NCBI RefSeq assembly: GCF_021018895.1
Contig: NC_079384.1
Coordinates: 4,450,140 to 4,514,139 of the forward strand
Source: Seriola aureovittata
Taxonomy: Eukaryota > Chordata > Actinopteri > Carangiformes > Carangidae
Reading direction: 5' to 3'
Length of the DNA stretch: 64,000 bases
Shown here: positions 25,306-40,619 of the stretch, piece after piece
Numbering within the stretch: position 1 is the stretch's first letter
How the letters are laid out: every line of letters begins with the position of its first letter
Translations under genes and position numbers: made by a program
The notes under the pieces: generated by a model
Database searches by the model: none
Told to the model about the DNA's origin: nothing
Seen by the model: only the letters and a program-made list of their open reading frames with translations

Positions 25306-27220
25306 CCGACTTACCCACAGCTTTCAGGGAGGTGTACTTGTTCAGTCCCACTGTGCTGTGGTTGCTGTGCGGGTGTGGAAGCCCTTGTCCAAACGGCCCG
25401 TAAGCGGAGTTATTCAGATGATAATTTTCTGGTGGGAGACGGAGAGAGAGAGAGAGAGAGACACAGTCAGTCAGTGGCAATACATCATCATCCAAAAACA
25501 ATCCAGTCCAGAGTGCACAACTTGTTTTCATATAAAACCCTTTTTCAAACACGACCTTCCTCAGTGTTTTAAAGATGACATAACCGCACTGTAGTAAATG
25601 TAGTAAACCATGGCTGGATTAACCTCTTGGCGTGCCCTGGGGCAGAAATGAGCTGCAGCATTTCCCTTCGCTCTGTGCAGTCTGTAAAACACCCTGACAC
25701 CTTCAAGTACGCACCGCGTTCAGTGTGTCAGCAGAGCGCATGTGGCGGCTTCGTTATAATTTCCTTCCAGCCCCAGATCCCGCAGGTACTCAGAGTGTAT
25801 GTTGGAGTGCTACACTCTCAAAGTTTGCTGTGTGCCATTTGATACGTGGTAAATTGATTATATTATGTATAAAGTAAAAACACAAGGGCCCCTCCACAAG
25901 ACGTTAAAGGTCAGAGTAGAAGTGAGTGAGAAAAACCTGCCGTCATGCACTATTCAAAATTGCAAACCAAAAAACCAGTGATGGAAACTAGCGAAATGTA
26001 TACGCTCGCATGAGGTGGTTTTTCAGACTATTCAACGAGGCAGTATTTTGCAAAAGTGAAATGGAAACTGTTTTTCTGTGTTTAAGTCACATGACATCCA
26101 AAAGCTGGACTGTTATCTCCCAAAGATCATTAAGTCGTTACGAGCACCAGTTGCCCCTCGTCGCCTTCGATTGAATACTACAACAAGCTATCCAGTGGTG
26201 AATGCAATCCTCCCAACAATTAGCACATGCTAATAATAATAGTTGGCAGATGCTGGAGGAGAAAAGCTTTATTCACATAACATCGCTGAACGGAAACACA
26301 GACCGTTCACTTTTCTAAAAACAAACAAACAAACAAACAAAAAAAAAAAAACTGGAATGGAAACGCGGCTTGAGACGAATCAACAAATAAATCAGGAAAC
26401 TCACAACCTCACACAATCTCTCCACAAAGTCACTCACGATGTCGCACTGCAATTAAAAACAAAAAGTGCTTTCTCACCTCCTCACATCTGGCTGTGAGTT
26501 TGTTTCCTCTGCTTACTTTCAACACGAAGCACAAGCTAAACTTTACAGAGCCGGTTTCACCTCAAGAAACAATTAAAACAGATTATGTTCATTTGTTTTG
26601 TTTGTATTTTCCAGGATGAATTTTTGGATTATAATACAAAACACTCACTAGTTATTTCTGCCACACACATGCACATGCGTGTTAGAGGTCAGCTAAGCTT
26701 TAGCAGGTCTGCTTCGTGTGGCTGCACCGAGAATCCCTCAGGTGGGAGTGTGTGCCGTGGAAGTGTTCGCATAAACGCTGGATTAACAGTCGGGGTTAAA
26801 GAAGCGTCTCTCTTTCACCCCGCGGATGGTGACTTTGGGTGAGACAGCGGCCCCAACGCTGACAGCCAGCCAGTCTCACGCCAAATGAACTGATGGTTAA
26901 TGAACAATGGAACAAACTAGCCGAGAGAGTGAAGCCCTGGCTATTAGCCTTAATGAAGTCCAGTGATGCAGCCAGGGCGCTTGATGTCAGCCCCGGGGAT
27001 GGAAGGACACACATGCAGTGCTCACGAATGTGCAAACGGACACACACTCGAACAACAACATGCTTTATAAGGTCAATTGGAAAAGAGAAATAAAATCAAC
27101 TGTGTTTATTTGTTTGTGTGTTAAATCGGCACTTCCTGTAACTGAATGGAACAGTAAAGCATATTGATACGCTCGCCAATGTGATTTGCCATGGACCAAG
27201 TCAAGTCCATCTGTGCGTAA

Positions 27221-27257
<37 letters not shown>

Positions 27258-27352
27258 GCACACACAGCGTGAAAGACAGAGGATTTCATCACATCTGTGA
27301 CTACCAGTGCGAACAAAGAGGTGTACGCAGCGCAACTTCTGAATGCTAATCA

Positions 27353-27399
<47 letters not shown>

Positions 27400-27693
27400 C
27401 AGAGTGAGAGTCGTGTGGTTTAGATGACGAACACACAGAAAGGGATAGAGAGAGAGAGAGGAATGGAGGATGGCAGGATGTTCTGGTGGAATAAATTAGA
27501 AAATTATGATGAAGCCAGAGGGGTGGAGAAATGTCGTGAGTTAGTCTTTACAGTAACAACATTTACACTTACAGCTCTGAGCCTCTACCTTAATCACTGT
27601 TCACACACACACACACACACACGATGCATATTACAACATGTGAAACATCTCACCACCTAATCAGCTTAAACTACAACGCACAGCACATTGATA

Positions 27694-27728
<35 letters not shown>

Positions 27729-30700
27729 CTACACGTGCACAGGAAAATCATCCAGTGTAATCCAGTGGTGTTCACCTCTCAGCATGTGCCAGATTAGAAG
27801 ATTATGAGGAAAAAATCCTTTTCATACTGTCATTATCATCATCATCGTCGTCTACTACCTTCTTCTCATCATCATCATCGTCTTTTTTCCTCATGTGGTT
27901 AGCGCAGGAAACAACAGAGAGACTGTCTGAGCTTCAGTCAGACTCAGACTCAGATGAAGAGTCTGTTGTGACTAAAATTGGCAACTAGCAGACGGAACAG
28001 AACTGTTAGCGTAGTTAGCATCTTCTATTTGTTGATGTTGTTTGTTAGCTTGTAACTGGCAGTGACTGACACAGTGTTAGCGGCTGTGCTAATGCTAACG
28101 AGGTTTCGGGTTTATTTTGCCAGCTTCAGTGAACTGTTTCCAGGTTAGAAGCCACCTGAGGACAATTACACATTAATTAGGAGGCTAAAAGAAGTGGCAC
28201 TGAAGACTGGCCACAATTTTAAATATTGCTTTATAAAAAAAAAAAAAAAAGCCCAGATGGTGTCTGGTCTGCTATTAAGAATTAAGACATAAATTATTAA
28301 TAACAAAGCAATGCCATGCAGACATGAAACATTCTCTGATTAGCAGATTTCGAGATGAAAAGAAGCAGGATATATATATTTTTTCTCTCTCTCATCATGT
28401 GAAATACTGAGTTAGCAATTAAATAACAAGCACAGGCTCACAGTGTGTGTGCCAGATATTTTTGACTTCCCAGTTTGTCTAGAAGCAGTTGAGTTTTAGC
28501 AGAAGCGCTAATGACGCAGAGGAAGGAGGCAAGACATTTAGACTAAAGATTCATTTTCAGGTCAGCAACTTAAGAGGAGTTTTTAGGAGGAATTAAAGGA
28601 GTTTTTGATGTGATGGGATTCCTCCCTCCCTCCCTCTCTCTCTCTCTCTGTCGCCTATACCGTCTTCCTCCTGTTTCCACCGGCGTGCTATTGTGAGTGC
28701 TCATGACCGTGAAACACTTAGAAAAGCAGGAGCGGCGCATGTTTCTATATATGGTGTATGTTTTGTGTATAAATGTGCACCTCCGAGTGTGTGTGTGTGT
28801 GTATGTGTGTGTGTGTGAGATGATAGATAAAAGGAGCCTTAAGTGCCTCCGGGAAAGCGGTAAAGAAGCGGGAGTGCATTGCATGACGTCGGTCATCGCC
28901 AAGATGAAAGATGAAGGTCACTGTGTGTCCATGTGAGAGAGAGAGAGAGAGCGATGATACAAACTGGTCAAACTTATTAGTTCTGCTGAATTCAGAATAA
29001 CTTCAGAAATAAATGCAAATGAACCAATTTCATATTACCAGAGTATTTTCAAAAAATGTTTACTGAACAAAAGAAAAAAACAAAAATGTAATAATAGTGA
29101 AATAATACACAAAATGTACGATGGACACAATCATTGGCGGCCGTTTTGATGAATCTCAAGGCTATGAAAGATCTTGAAAGCCCCATTTCAGCAGTTCGTA
29201 ATGTTATCGAGACGTTTCACAGTTATGAAACTATTAAGAAGAAACTCAAATGAAAAAACGTTGGTGCGGCTTGTGGAGAAAAAACACCATGCAAGACATC
29301 TGAAGAGCTTCAGGCCGACCTCAAGCAATATGGAGCTTTCAGCCCGCACCTTACGCCACATCCAAACCCGAGCAGGGCTCCATGGGCGAAGGCCAAGGAG
29401 GACGCCACAAAAGACAACTTCCATAGATAAGCCACAGTCCTGGCAGCGCATCGGTTCGTTTAAAGCGGCCAAATGAAGCCCATAAGAAAAAAGAACAACC
29501 GAGCGACAGTAAAACACGGTGGCGGTTCTATCGTGCTGTGTGCTTTGCTCCGTCTGGGACCGGAGGCACTGAATGTTTCAAAGGAATGATGAAATCTGAA
29601 GATTAACGAGGCATTTTGGAGCAAAATGTGTCAGAAAACAAGGTCTTCGGTCTTTCAGCGGGACAACGGCAGGAAGCTCACATCCAGAAGCACGAAACAA
29701 TGACTGTTTTAAACCGGCCAGCAATGAGTCCTGACCTAAATCCCATTTAAAAACCTTTGGAGGACGTGTAGCGGTGGAAGAGGAACCACCAGCAAACGGG
29801 TGCAAGAAGCTTCTAGATGTTCAGTTCAGAGGCTGTTATTGTTGCTAAAGGTTCTGCAACCAGATATTAATGAAGGATGCCAATAACAGTGTCCGTGGCA
29901 CATTTTCTTATTTGTATTATCGGACTATTATGCAAGTTTTGTTTATTGGACCTTGGATATTTTATTAATATATTCTCTTTACACAAAATTGGTTCATTTG
30001 CATTTACTTCTTAAGATATTCTGAATCGTGTACTTGAAATTCAGGGCTGCCAATAAATTTTAACCAGGACTGTAAGAGCTGAGAATAAAGCGAGCGAGCA
30101 GAGCACGCACCACGTCAGTCATCAGTGAGATCATATGTTAAAAGTCTCTGTGCATCACCGTTTGGAGTCGGAGCAGACGCAAACACAAAATCATAATCCT
30201 CACGCTGTTTTTGCGATCTGCTGAATTGGTCACACACAGGCCTTTTGTCAGAGTGATCAAGATGACACGAGCAGGGCGGCGCACATTCACACCGAGATCA
30301 TTAATTTACAAGAATAAGTCGTTTGCGTCTCAAGAGCCGAGAGTGCAGGAAGACATTTTGGAGGAGACGAGCGCTCAAAAGGAAACTCTCGGTTAAAACA
30401 GACAGGGAGAGATGTGGAAGAAGAAAAGGTAAAATGTGTGTTAGGAAGAGTGATTTGTTACTGGGTCGTGCTACTTCTGCAGTCGATAAATAGGTCAGAC
30501 TTTTTGCTTCAAGCTCTCGCTCTGCAATGAGTCATGTGTGTTGGAGACTTTTAGACCAAATATTTGCCTCCTGCCCTCATCTGACATCAGCTGCTGATGG
30601 CTCGTGTAAATCCTAAAAAAAAAAAAAAGGTCTTTGACTTTAATGATTTGTGACTTTTTTTTGACATTTGTAGCTTTTAAAGTCGCAGTGAAACAGAAGT

Positions 30701-33700
30701 TAGATCATCTCCGCTCTCATGAAACGTTTTACTGTGATACGGCGCTGCAGTTTACTCACTACCTGACTGTCCGGAGCGATTTCACATGATGGGCAGGGTC
30801 GTCAACCCAAATCACATTTGATTGGATACATTCATGTTTCCGCTACCGGCTTCAACATGAGCCAAAAATATAAATAATAATAAAAAGTTTTACAGAAAAA
30901 GCAAAGAGAAGGATTTTGTCTCTAACACATATTCAGCACGTAACAAGAGATGAATAAATATTCAACACTTGACCACAGGATTAGAACGTGGAAATGTGTC
31001 TTTAAGGAAAGTTTACACCACTTTGTTCCACTGTAACAACAGGATGCTAACATTAGCTCACATTAGCTGACATTAGCTCACCATGAGCGATGGGTCATAT
31101 CAAATCAACCAAGGCTATTGCAGCAAAACTGACTGTATTCAATAAATCAACTCTTGTGTTTTTGTTGTAATGAATTCAACTTTGCCTTTGTAAGAGGAAG
31201 ATCTTTGTTGTTCTCTTCTTTCAAAGGTTACATTATCTCGCTTTAAACTGGATGTGAGCCGTAGAGAAAACGGCAACAGGCCCTCAGTTCAGATGTGTTC
31301 AGTTACTCTGTAGGTATTACTTTTTTCCAGAGGCCACTGTCTGCCATCTTGTCTATAATGGAAAAACCAATACTGTTCATCTGTTTTCCTCACTAGGCAA
31401 TCTATTTATTGTTCCACTTTGTCCTGTGACTCAGTGAGGGAACATTGCATTTTGTATTTGCCTAGTGTTAAATTCACAGTCCTTTAAAAAAGAAAAAAGG
31501 CCTAGAAAATACAAATAGAGCAAACAGATTCCTGCAACTCCTTGTGAGATCTCAGGGGAGTTTCGTAGGGTGAACAGAGGATGAGGATCTAGGACAGACG
31601 GAGGTGACTCATGATTTTGAAGCACTGATGTGTCGACCCTCAAATGTCAACCTCTGAGTTTGCTTAAAACCATGTTATGACCAAAGAGGATGCATTTGCA
31701 GACAGCCTTTAGCTGACGTGTCACCAGAGAGCCTTCGGGCAAAGTTCTCATTTGAAACTTTACTTTTTCCTTCTTAAATAACACCTGTCATATTGTACTG
31801 ATGTGAAATGATGAAGATTTTTGTTTTGTTTCATCGGCTCAAAGCTGCCCGCCGGACAATGTTCATTTATTTATTTTGCTGTCTCTGTTTATTGCCAACA
31901 AAAAGCCAGTGGACACTTTCCAACTCTGGGAAGAAGCAGATGTAATGTGCATAAATATGAAACACATTACCATCAATAGGTATCATCATCATCAACTCTG
32001 CCAAATCCCCTGATTTTCACTGCTGTCACTTCACATTAAGAAGCGGACTCTCACGTCCCACCCCAACATTTACTTATAGTTTTTTTTTTTATTCGATCAA
32101 CAGATTTCTTAGAGTTATGCATAATTGAGGGCGTGGTCTCTTTGAGTGACAGGTGGGCGGCGTCACAGTCACCTAGCTGCTCGGTGTCTAGCCGTTAGCT
32201 CTCTGCTAGGCGACACCTCAGCTGAACGTGACCTCTTCCCTGTGACTACAAAGTTGTTGTAATTACATGTTGTGTGTTCTTATGGTTTTTTACTCAAAAG
32301 TTTATTAGCTGGCTTGTTCATGTTAATCACTGGTAAGCCTCGACAGGGCTAAGCTAACGTTAAAATAATGGCTGCTTGCTTGTTTCTTTCTCTGTTTCTA
32401 CTCAGAACATATGACATGTAGGTGTCGAGGCTTTTTGGAGACACTGAAATGAACAAAAATAAATTATTCACTAATTTAACTAAATTTTTTTGCTGTTTAG
32501 TAACTTGTAAATAATTTCCTAAGTAACTTGACTGAACTACTGAAAAGTAGGAGTGGTAACCCATTTTTCTTTTTTTCTCCAGGCATAACAAGCAGTTAAT
32601 TTAAACACACAATCATCCAGCAGAGATCATGTTAGCTACTGGGATCGACTGAAACCTGTCCATTAATATGTATGATTTGAGGTTCTGTCGTATCTGTACA
32701 TTACCCACCAACTACTTGTGTTACCCTGTGAAGTGACTTGCTTTAACTCCCGTCTTTTCATCTCTCCATCGTAGCTAGATGGATTTCTTGTGCACTTTTT
32801 CTCCCTGTACTTCAGGCTCTTTGGCCACGAGCTCAAGACAAAATAAACTGGCTGCTACCGAACATCTGTTTTAATGTTAGTTCCAGCTGATAAATCTGTT
32901 GTCGATTGTATATGATCAATGCAGCGCTCCAGATTAAAGCGTCCACCACGTACAGTACGTCCTATCAAGTCATTAGCAGGGTGTGAAATTCTACATAGAG
33001 AGGTATGAGAGATGGACGCTGCAGGCGGCCTCAAATATCAAACACTCCACGCATCTCTCTCTCTCTCTCTCCCACACACACACACACACACACACTTGCA
33101 TGCAGGCACACACCGACGCATACTAATCCATGCACACGTAGACATGTATGTACAGTCAGTTGCTCTTTTGTGCTACTGTCACGTACTTGGTCTAAAACTG
33201 CGTCATCCAGGCTGCCGTATCTGGATGTATAGGAAACGTATGGAAAACGGCACATGCCGCGTGTTGGGTTGCAGCCTGCCTACATTAACATACTAATTAC
33301 ACGCCAGCGTTGTGCACATGCAACAAGCGTGTGTTCCATTTACAGATGAAGATTATCTAGTGTTCACTCTCTTACATGTAACAGACATAACATTTACACA
33401 GCACTTCGTTCTGCATTGAGTCCGACTCTTTTCACTGCATTTGTCACCAGCTGATTTTCAGTGGGTGTTTTCCTGATTTTAATCTCACTGCAGAGCGTCT
33501 GATTTCATGAGATTAGTGACACTAAATAAAAGTTTGTGTCCGCGGAAGCAGATTAAAAACTCTGACTTGACACTTTTTTTTTTGTGTGTGTCTTCCTCTC
33601 TCCGTTAGGGTGTCATGTGATCATTTAATTTTAAAAATAACACACTGCAGTACAAGCACCAACATCTGCCGACGGTGTTCAGGTTAATAAAAAAGACGAC

Positions 33701-34376
33701 TTGAACCAAACCGATCGACTGTGACTGAGAGCTGAAATATCTAAGCAGAGAAACAAGAAAAACAAAAAACAGACACATAAGAGGAACCTCAAACGAGAGA
33801 TCATCATCTGAGATGAAGTGTAAGTGAGTGTGTGTGGGTTAGAGGTGAAGCAGGAGGGAGGTCTGTGAGTGACGAGACTGGAAGAGCTCTGGCTGTTTCT
33901 TGTTTTCCAAAGGGAAGGAAAGAAAAGGAAAGGGAGGAGGTTTTTGTCTCTTCTGCCATCTGCCTTTTGCTCCGTGTTTAAAGTGTGTGTGATTCAGGTG
34001 TGGTGCACCTGTACAGGTGTGGTGCACCTGTACTGAGGAGAGAATCAAAGCTATGGATTGTTTGTGCCTGTTTGGCTTCATGTGACGACGTAAGGAAACA
34101 TGGCGCCAATTCACTCGTCTCTAATTTATTGGGAATCTCTGGGAATTACAGCATTAGGTAGCCAGCCACCCAAAAATGTTAGAGATTTAATTTGTGAATG
34201 TTTCAAACATACTTTGACTTTATGTGCGAGTCCTGTATTAGACTATTAGCTACTTGTTCTACAGCCCCATGACTCTGCAGCAGATAAGCAGGTTTGGACT
34301 AAAGATAAATAAGTGTTAATGTACGACTCCTCTTCTGTTTGAATAAAAACAGATGTAAACTGGGCAGAATACAAAC

Positions 34377-34426
<50 letters not shown>

Positions 34427-34535
34427 TTCACTGTATTTTTCTCTCTTACATCAGCACATAAAGAAGATTTTCTGCAGCAGGTAGTAGCACTGTCAGTATA
34501 CTGCATGCTGTTCTGAATTTATCTGTATCTGTGTA

Positions 34536-34595
<60 letters not shown>

Positions 34596-35346
34596 ATGCA
34601 TGTCTCAGCACGTCTCTCTCAGTACTCACCACTCCTGCTGCGCAGCATCCTGGCGGAGATGCCGTTGGCTCTCCCTCTGCTGGGTGAACTGGCCGTGGTG
34701 TTCTCCACCGAGCTCACCTCACCACCCTGCTGCTTCAGCAGGTCCGTCAGTGTCCTGGGGACGAACACACACTGGCTGTAAATAAGTTCTCAGCTTGTAA
34801 TTAGATCTCCAGCGATAAACAGGTTAAAGTTACACATTTATATATTTATTTTCTTTAAAAAAAAAAGAGAGAAAGAGGGGAAAGCAACACTGTTAACGAC
34901 AGGTGCTCGACTTGAAGCGAAATGTAAAGGGATAAAAAAACATTTTGTTTATACAGTTTCATATTGTCTGTCCTCATTCAACCAATCAGAGAGCTGAGAT
35001 CTGACGTGATAATGACAAAACTGAAGTTCAAACGGAAACTCAAGCCAAATAAGAGCTTAATGTTTAAAATGATGATTAACAGAAAACAAAAAAAAAGTAA
35101 GAAAAATTAGGCCTGACAATTTCTGAAAAGACGAACAGGAAGCCACCAAAGAAAAACATAATGTTTCCCATCCTGCAACTTGGAAAAGAATAAAAAGTGA
35201 TGAGATAAACTGTTCTCATTAGAGTAGCTGCACAGCCAGATTCTTACAGTCGGTCAGTGAACGAGACAAACACCATCTGTTATCCTCACAGATGTGGTTT
35301 GATTCTCCCCTGAGAGGGCTTTCCCCAACAGCTGGAAGCCCTGCTC

Positions 35347-35387
<41 letters not shown>

Positions 35388-37148
35388 GGAGGGACTGTTC
35401 AATGTGTTGAAGTTGTTTGTGAATCTATTTACATTTTTCTGTGTGTGTGTGTTGTATAATTCTACATCTGGCCATTCGCTGGACATTATTGTGCAGATGT
35501 GCGGAAACTGTTATGGGCTATACATTATGAGTTATACAGTGTATATATATATATAATTTAATATTTATTTGTTTTATATTGATGTGTGATATTATATTTT
35601 TGTCTTGGGTTACACCAGCCACAACGCCTGTCAACATATTGATCTTCAGACCCCCTGCCTATCCAGTAGTTATTACTATGTTATTACATGACTGCTCAGT
35701 ACTCATGGGTCGGACCAAACGTGGAGTTTAGTCTTTATCTTTGCTTAGGGCAGGAACCATGAGTCTCTATTAGCTACTAGTATAACACTCCCAAAGCCTG
35801 AACTGTCAGCGGTCCTGTTGCATTGTGGGTAATGTAGATTCCAGGATTAGACCAGTGGACTGTTCTTCTGAGAGACCTCAAACAGAAAAACATCACATCG
35901 ATTGATGCAAACAGAAACGAACACTGAATGTACACGAACGCTAAAAACTTAACCCCGAGCATTGTGCAGCAGAAAAATTACATCAAGCACAACAATAAAA
36001 ATCCTGCATCTAAAAAGAAAACCCACCCGATATACAATTCTGATGACGCATGTTATAAACTAGTTGCCTTATTCCGTGCCTTTTGGAGCCGTCCTGTCTC
36101 ACTGATCGCCGCATCGCCCCGAACGGCTGAGCAGGAGCCGACCTGACTGCCAATTAAGGCTCGGGTTAACTCTTCCATATGCAAACGACTGACTAAATGT
36201 TGAATCATTCACGCAGCGCTACTGATTTTTTCTGTCCATGATAAAAGATCATCTGACTGAAAACCTAGAAGAAGAAGAAGAATGTGCAACTCAGGTCTGG
36301 GGGGTGTTACCGTGAAGGCGTAATCCTAACAGCAGCAGGTTTGAGTCCAACCCGTGGCCCTTTGTGCCAAGTCATCCTCTCTCTCTCTTTCTCTCTCTCT
36401 CCGACTTTCCTGTCTCTCTCTATCAGAATAAAGGCAAAAAAATACTTAAAACGAAAGAAGTGAAGAACCGGGCTGGGACGCACTTGTTATTCAATGCTTT
36501 TAACCTCAAAAGTCAGAATTGAACAACGAGTGCCAGCCAGGTTCATCACCTCTCAGTGTCCCCTGGAAACACTTCCGTTGTGTTACGGGACTGAATTTGC
36601 AGCGTGTTTGTGTATTTGCATGTGTTTTCTTAAGCTGCCGTGCGTTGAGCTCTCAGGGCCACCGTAGAGGCTGCATGAAGAAAAACTATGGGCTGTTCCA
36701 TTCAGACGGCTCCTTCGAATTTGATTCAAAACCTCAGGTTTTTGTAAAAACGGCAATTGCTAAAAGGCGGACAGACTGTCTCATTTCGGTTCAGCCTTGG
36801 TGGCGGCTACAAAGACGTGCCCTTCATCCTCCGAAGGATGCGGCGGCCGCTGAATTGGGACACAGCTTGTGTGTTCACACTGGTTTTGTGTGACAGTGTG
36901 TGTTTCAGGATGAATTCAAGTCAGCTGTATGTGACCGGGGGCCTTTTTGGCTGAACGATGTATGGGCAAGATTTCCTGCAATATGCTCGTGTTTGGACTC
37001 CGGGCTTGTTGTGTTGTGGTTGCAAAGAAATGCAAAGGAATGTCAAGATACTGCACACGCTCACACATTCCTGTCCCCTCCTTCTACTAGGAGCTTTACT
37101 ACCAACTGAAGATAAACACTAAACGACCACCCCTATGTGGCTTCCCTG

Positions 37149-37186
<38 letters not shown>

Positions 37187-37339
37187 ACAGGCATACTCAT
37201 CACTTTGAATAAACACTTTTCCCTCTCCCTTTGCATCTGCTGAATTTACAGTGTCGATGGTATTCACTCCCTTGATCAATAATTCAAACACTGGTGCCTG
37301 TGTTCCCGCTAACGAAGCTCATGTGTTTAGCCCCCGTTG

Positions 37340-37383
<44 letters not shown>

Positions 37384-40300
37384 GCACAGGTGCACAAAAC
37401 ACACACGAGGATATGACCGACCTGACAGCAACAGCCGGGGGCAACTTGTTCACACTCAACCTGCCAAATAGAAAAGCGAGTCCCTTTGGCTACTTCTCTG
37501 ATGATCTATAAACTATCCGTAGGTGTGATAATGTGTGTGAATAACAGGGTCACAGATGCCAAGAAGTGGCTCCTGCAGGGACTTTGTTGATGGCGTTGAT
37601 GCTGTTTTGGTGCCGGATGTGATTAACCTGTTTGTTTTATCATCCACACGTGTCGCATGTAGACAGATGGTACACGCGTGTACAGTTTGTGCACGTTTTT
37701 ACATGCATGACCTTTTGTGTTTTCGACTCCTAAGACGTATTACCTGGAAAGAACAATCCTCCCTTATAACATTATGAGTCTGCGAGCTGCAGACTGTGCA
37801 TCCCGGATCCTATTTTGGGGATGCTAAAAAAAAAAAAAAAAGCATCCTGGGAAATGTAGGAATGTATGTCAAAGGAAGGTCAACAACACAAAGATGAATT
37901 AAAACAAAGATAAAACCTAAGAAAAATTCGTACGTTAATGAGTTTTTCCTGCAGTGCTGAATTTCCCCCTTGAAACCTTGAAACTGCTTGAGTTTCTCTC
38001 TATTTATAGGATCTGATTTTGTAACAGAAAATAATATTCATTCATTCAAATCAATTCAGATCTTAATCATCTTATTGAGAATCCTTTTATGTACACTGTG
38101 CATGGTGTGTGTCTTTGTGAAATTGTGTATTAGATTATGACGTGAAATTTGTCCCCCATCTAAACATTTGCATCACACAACAAAAAGACTTTCAACGCGT
38201 CCTGATCTTTCTTCTTCTTCTTCTTCTTCTGTAAAGACTTAAATCACTTTCTCCTTTCCTCTTCCCTCAGTTGTCAATTCTCTTTCTGTTCAGTCTTCTC
38301 ATTCTTTCTCTCTCTGCCCCCTCCTCACCTAAACGCAGCCCTAAATCTGTCTCTTTCTCTTCGCCCTCCTCTTTAAACCATACCGTTTGTCTTCCTCTCC
38401 TACAGTCTCTCTCTCTCTCTCTCTCTCCTCATCCCCTCTCTGACTCATTGCCGTGCAGCGCCTCGGGCCTCCACGCACTCTTCTCTTGGCTCGCCGCTCA
38501 AACAACTTGCTGATTTGGACTTTTAATCTGCAACAAAAACTGCACCTGTCTCCGGGCTATGTAGTGTTTATGGAGCGTTGGCTGAGCTCCGTGAGAGTTT
38601 CTGCGGATGCCTTTTGAAAGAGTGAAGATGGCCGTGCGGCTGGTTAAAAGATTAAGACTTGCAGGGTGGGGTAGATTGACAGAAATAGACTGTGTTGGGT
38701 GGAAATAATTAAATCCAAATCAGTGGTATTAGGAATGAACAGGTGCAGATTTGTTCATAAAAATGCTGCCTGAATCAGTTCATATACTGCTAGTGCCTAA
38801 TCTTTGTCTTCCTGTTCTTGTTTTGCTGCATTTTTAGTTCCACATTTCATCAAGTTTCACTAACAGGCAAAAACACCCACACGAGTCGGTCCCCGCTCTT
38901 CCAGTTCTGCGAAACTGGCATCACTGAGTCCAGGTTTAAACCACAGACTGTAAATAAAGATGAACGAAGCCTCGGTGACGTTACCCACAGGTTTCTGAAG
39001 AGCGGTTTTGAACCTGCTCCGCCGTCGATACCTTGGCAGTGCCTGACTCCGCCCCTAACTCCCGGCTAATCCACAATCCACAAATCGTCAAAGAGGGGAG
39101 GTGAGTGTGGAGCTGAGACTTAGTTTAAACCATTAGTTGATTCGAAGAACTCAATCAGGTGTAAAACTGAACCAATTAAAATGTCAGTACACTTTATTGG
39201 CACAGTTACGTCACCAAAATGATTTAAAAAACATGCTTCGTCATCTTATCTTAGGTTAAAACCTCTGCTCCATACGGGTCACCACACTTGCTCACTTCAG
39301 TGAGCACAATCCAACAGCAGCAGTTGAAAATGCTGCGAAAGGTTCTGGCATGTCTCCCCCAAATACAACAAAGGAGACGATTATAGCACATCAGAAAAAA
39401 AATAATCTTGTTCCTGACGTCACATCTTACCCCCGCGCCCAAAAAGAAATTATTATCCCATCAATGTGCAGCTGTTGCCAAATTTAGACACAACAAACGA
39501 GGGATGTCTTTGATATGGAGCCCTTAGATTTGCATGAATGTGTGTTTGGTCCTGCAGGACTTTATGGACTTGTAATTGCAAGAATTAACGCAGGTTCCCA
39601 CTCTGCCGGACGGGATGGAAATGTTCCCCTTCTTAACATTATCTATCTAATAATGCCAGGAACCCAGGTCAAGTCGAAGCTCAGCAGACAGACTTCCACT
39701 TCCACTGGACCTTGTTGCACTGATCTGAGCTCCTCAGGCAGCGTCCACTCTGAGACTGACTAATGTGGAAAGGTTTGGATAATTGAGCTGCAGCAGGAAT
39801 AGGAAATCATAGCTATTTTTATGCGACAGACAAAATATGGTTGCAAAAACCCATATGGGATATACACAGTCTGATTCATATATACATACATATATATATA
39901 TAAATTCCATGAGTTACCTACAGGTTTACTTCTCTTATGGCTCTTTATTACTCCGTAGCATGTTGCGTAACTCTTTCCCATCACGTTACAGCCACAGTGA
40001 GATGAGACTTCGCTAATGTCCTGTAACAATCACCCAGACCTCGGCACACACTCGGTGATTAGCTACAACTAATATTACAGCAAGTGTCCAAACACAGAAA
40101 TCCTTCCTCTGTCCCTCCGATGTGAAATGTCCTGGATACGGTGAAGCATGCATATACATTCAGGACATAGAGTACAGTACATGCTTCATGTTCTGTTAAC
40201 GCGTTAATGCACATGTTATTGACCCTGTAACTGCACATGTGGCTGCACAACATGGTGTTGTTTTATCTCTGGGCTTCAAGTGAATTCAAAAATTCGTATG

Positions 40301-40573
40301 TTGCTTTCTTTTTTAATTTTCTGATATTATCAGATCTGATATTATTATTCTGGTAATTTGATCCACAGCTTTCACGATTTGCAGCAGTGTTGCACCATTG
40401 TTGTGTCTCACACAGCCATTGTGTGCCAAAGAGGCTCGTGGAGCTTGAATAATAAACACGTACAAACAGATGAGAGTCAGTACAGCAGCCAGATTAGCTG
40501 CTGATGAGCTGTGTTGAAAGTGTGTTTCATGTGTCTGACCTTCTCCTGAGGATGGCGGTTCACCTCTATCTGT

Positions 40574-40619
<46 letters not shown>

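Larger units (their letters stand above)
21316..25314 (-). other. shisa8: shisa intron 3
   Basis: Intron between coding exons 3 and 4, GTAAGT to TTCCTCACAG. It holds a tRNA-derived SINE fragment, a (GT)n tract at 23027-23068, an inverted repeat at 23336-23474, and a (CA)n tract (sense strand) 9 nt inside the donor at about 25277-25305. A moderately GC-rich segment at 22740-22960 has no recognisable reading frame. Confidence 0.75.
25429..34629 (-). other. shisa8: shisa intron 2
   Basis: Intron between coding exons 2 and 3. It holds a decayed Tc1-like element (28958-30074), (CA)n/(GT)n tracts at about 27223-27254, 27353-27401, 27604-27622, 27696-27727, 34380-34421 and 34539-34594, and a 19-bp tandem duplication at 33995-34032. 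No further coding exon was recognised. Confidence 0.75.

Noticed and set aside
36519..36893. 124-codon open frame on plus
   Set aside because: No recognisable domain and antisense to a shisa intron; no supporting splice structure.
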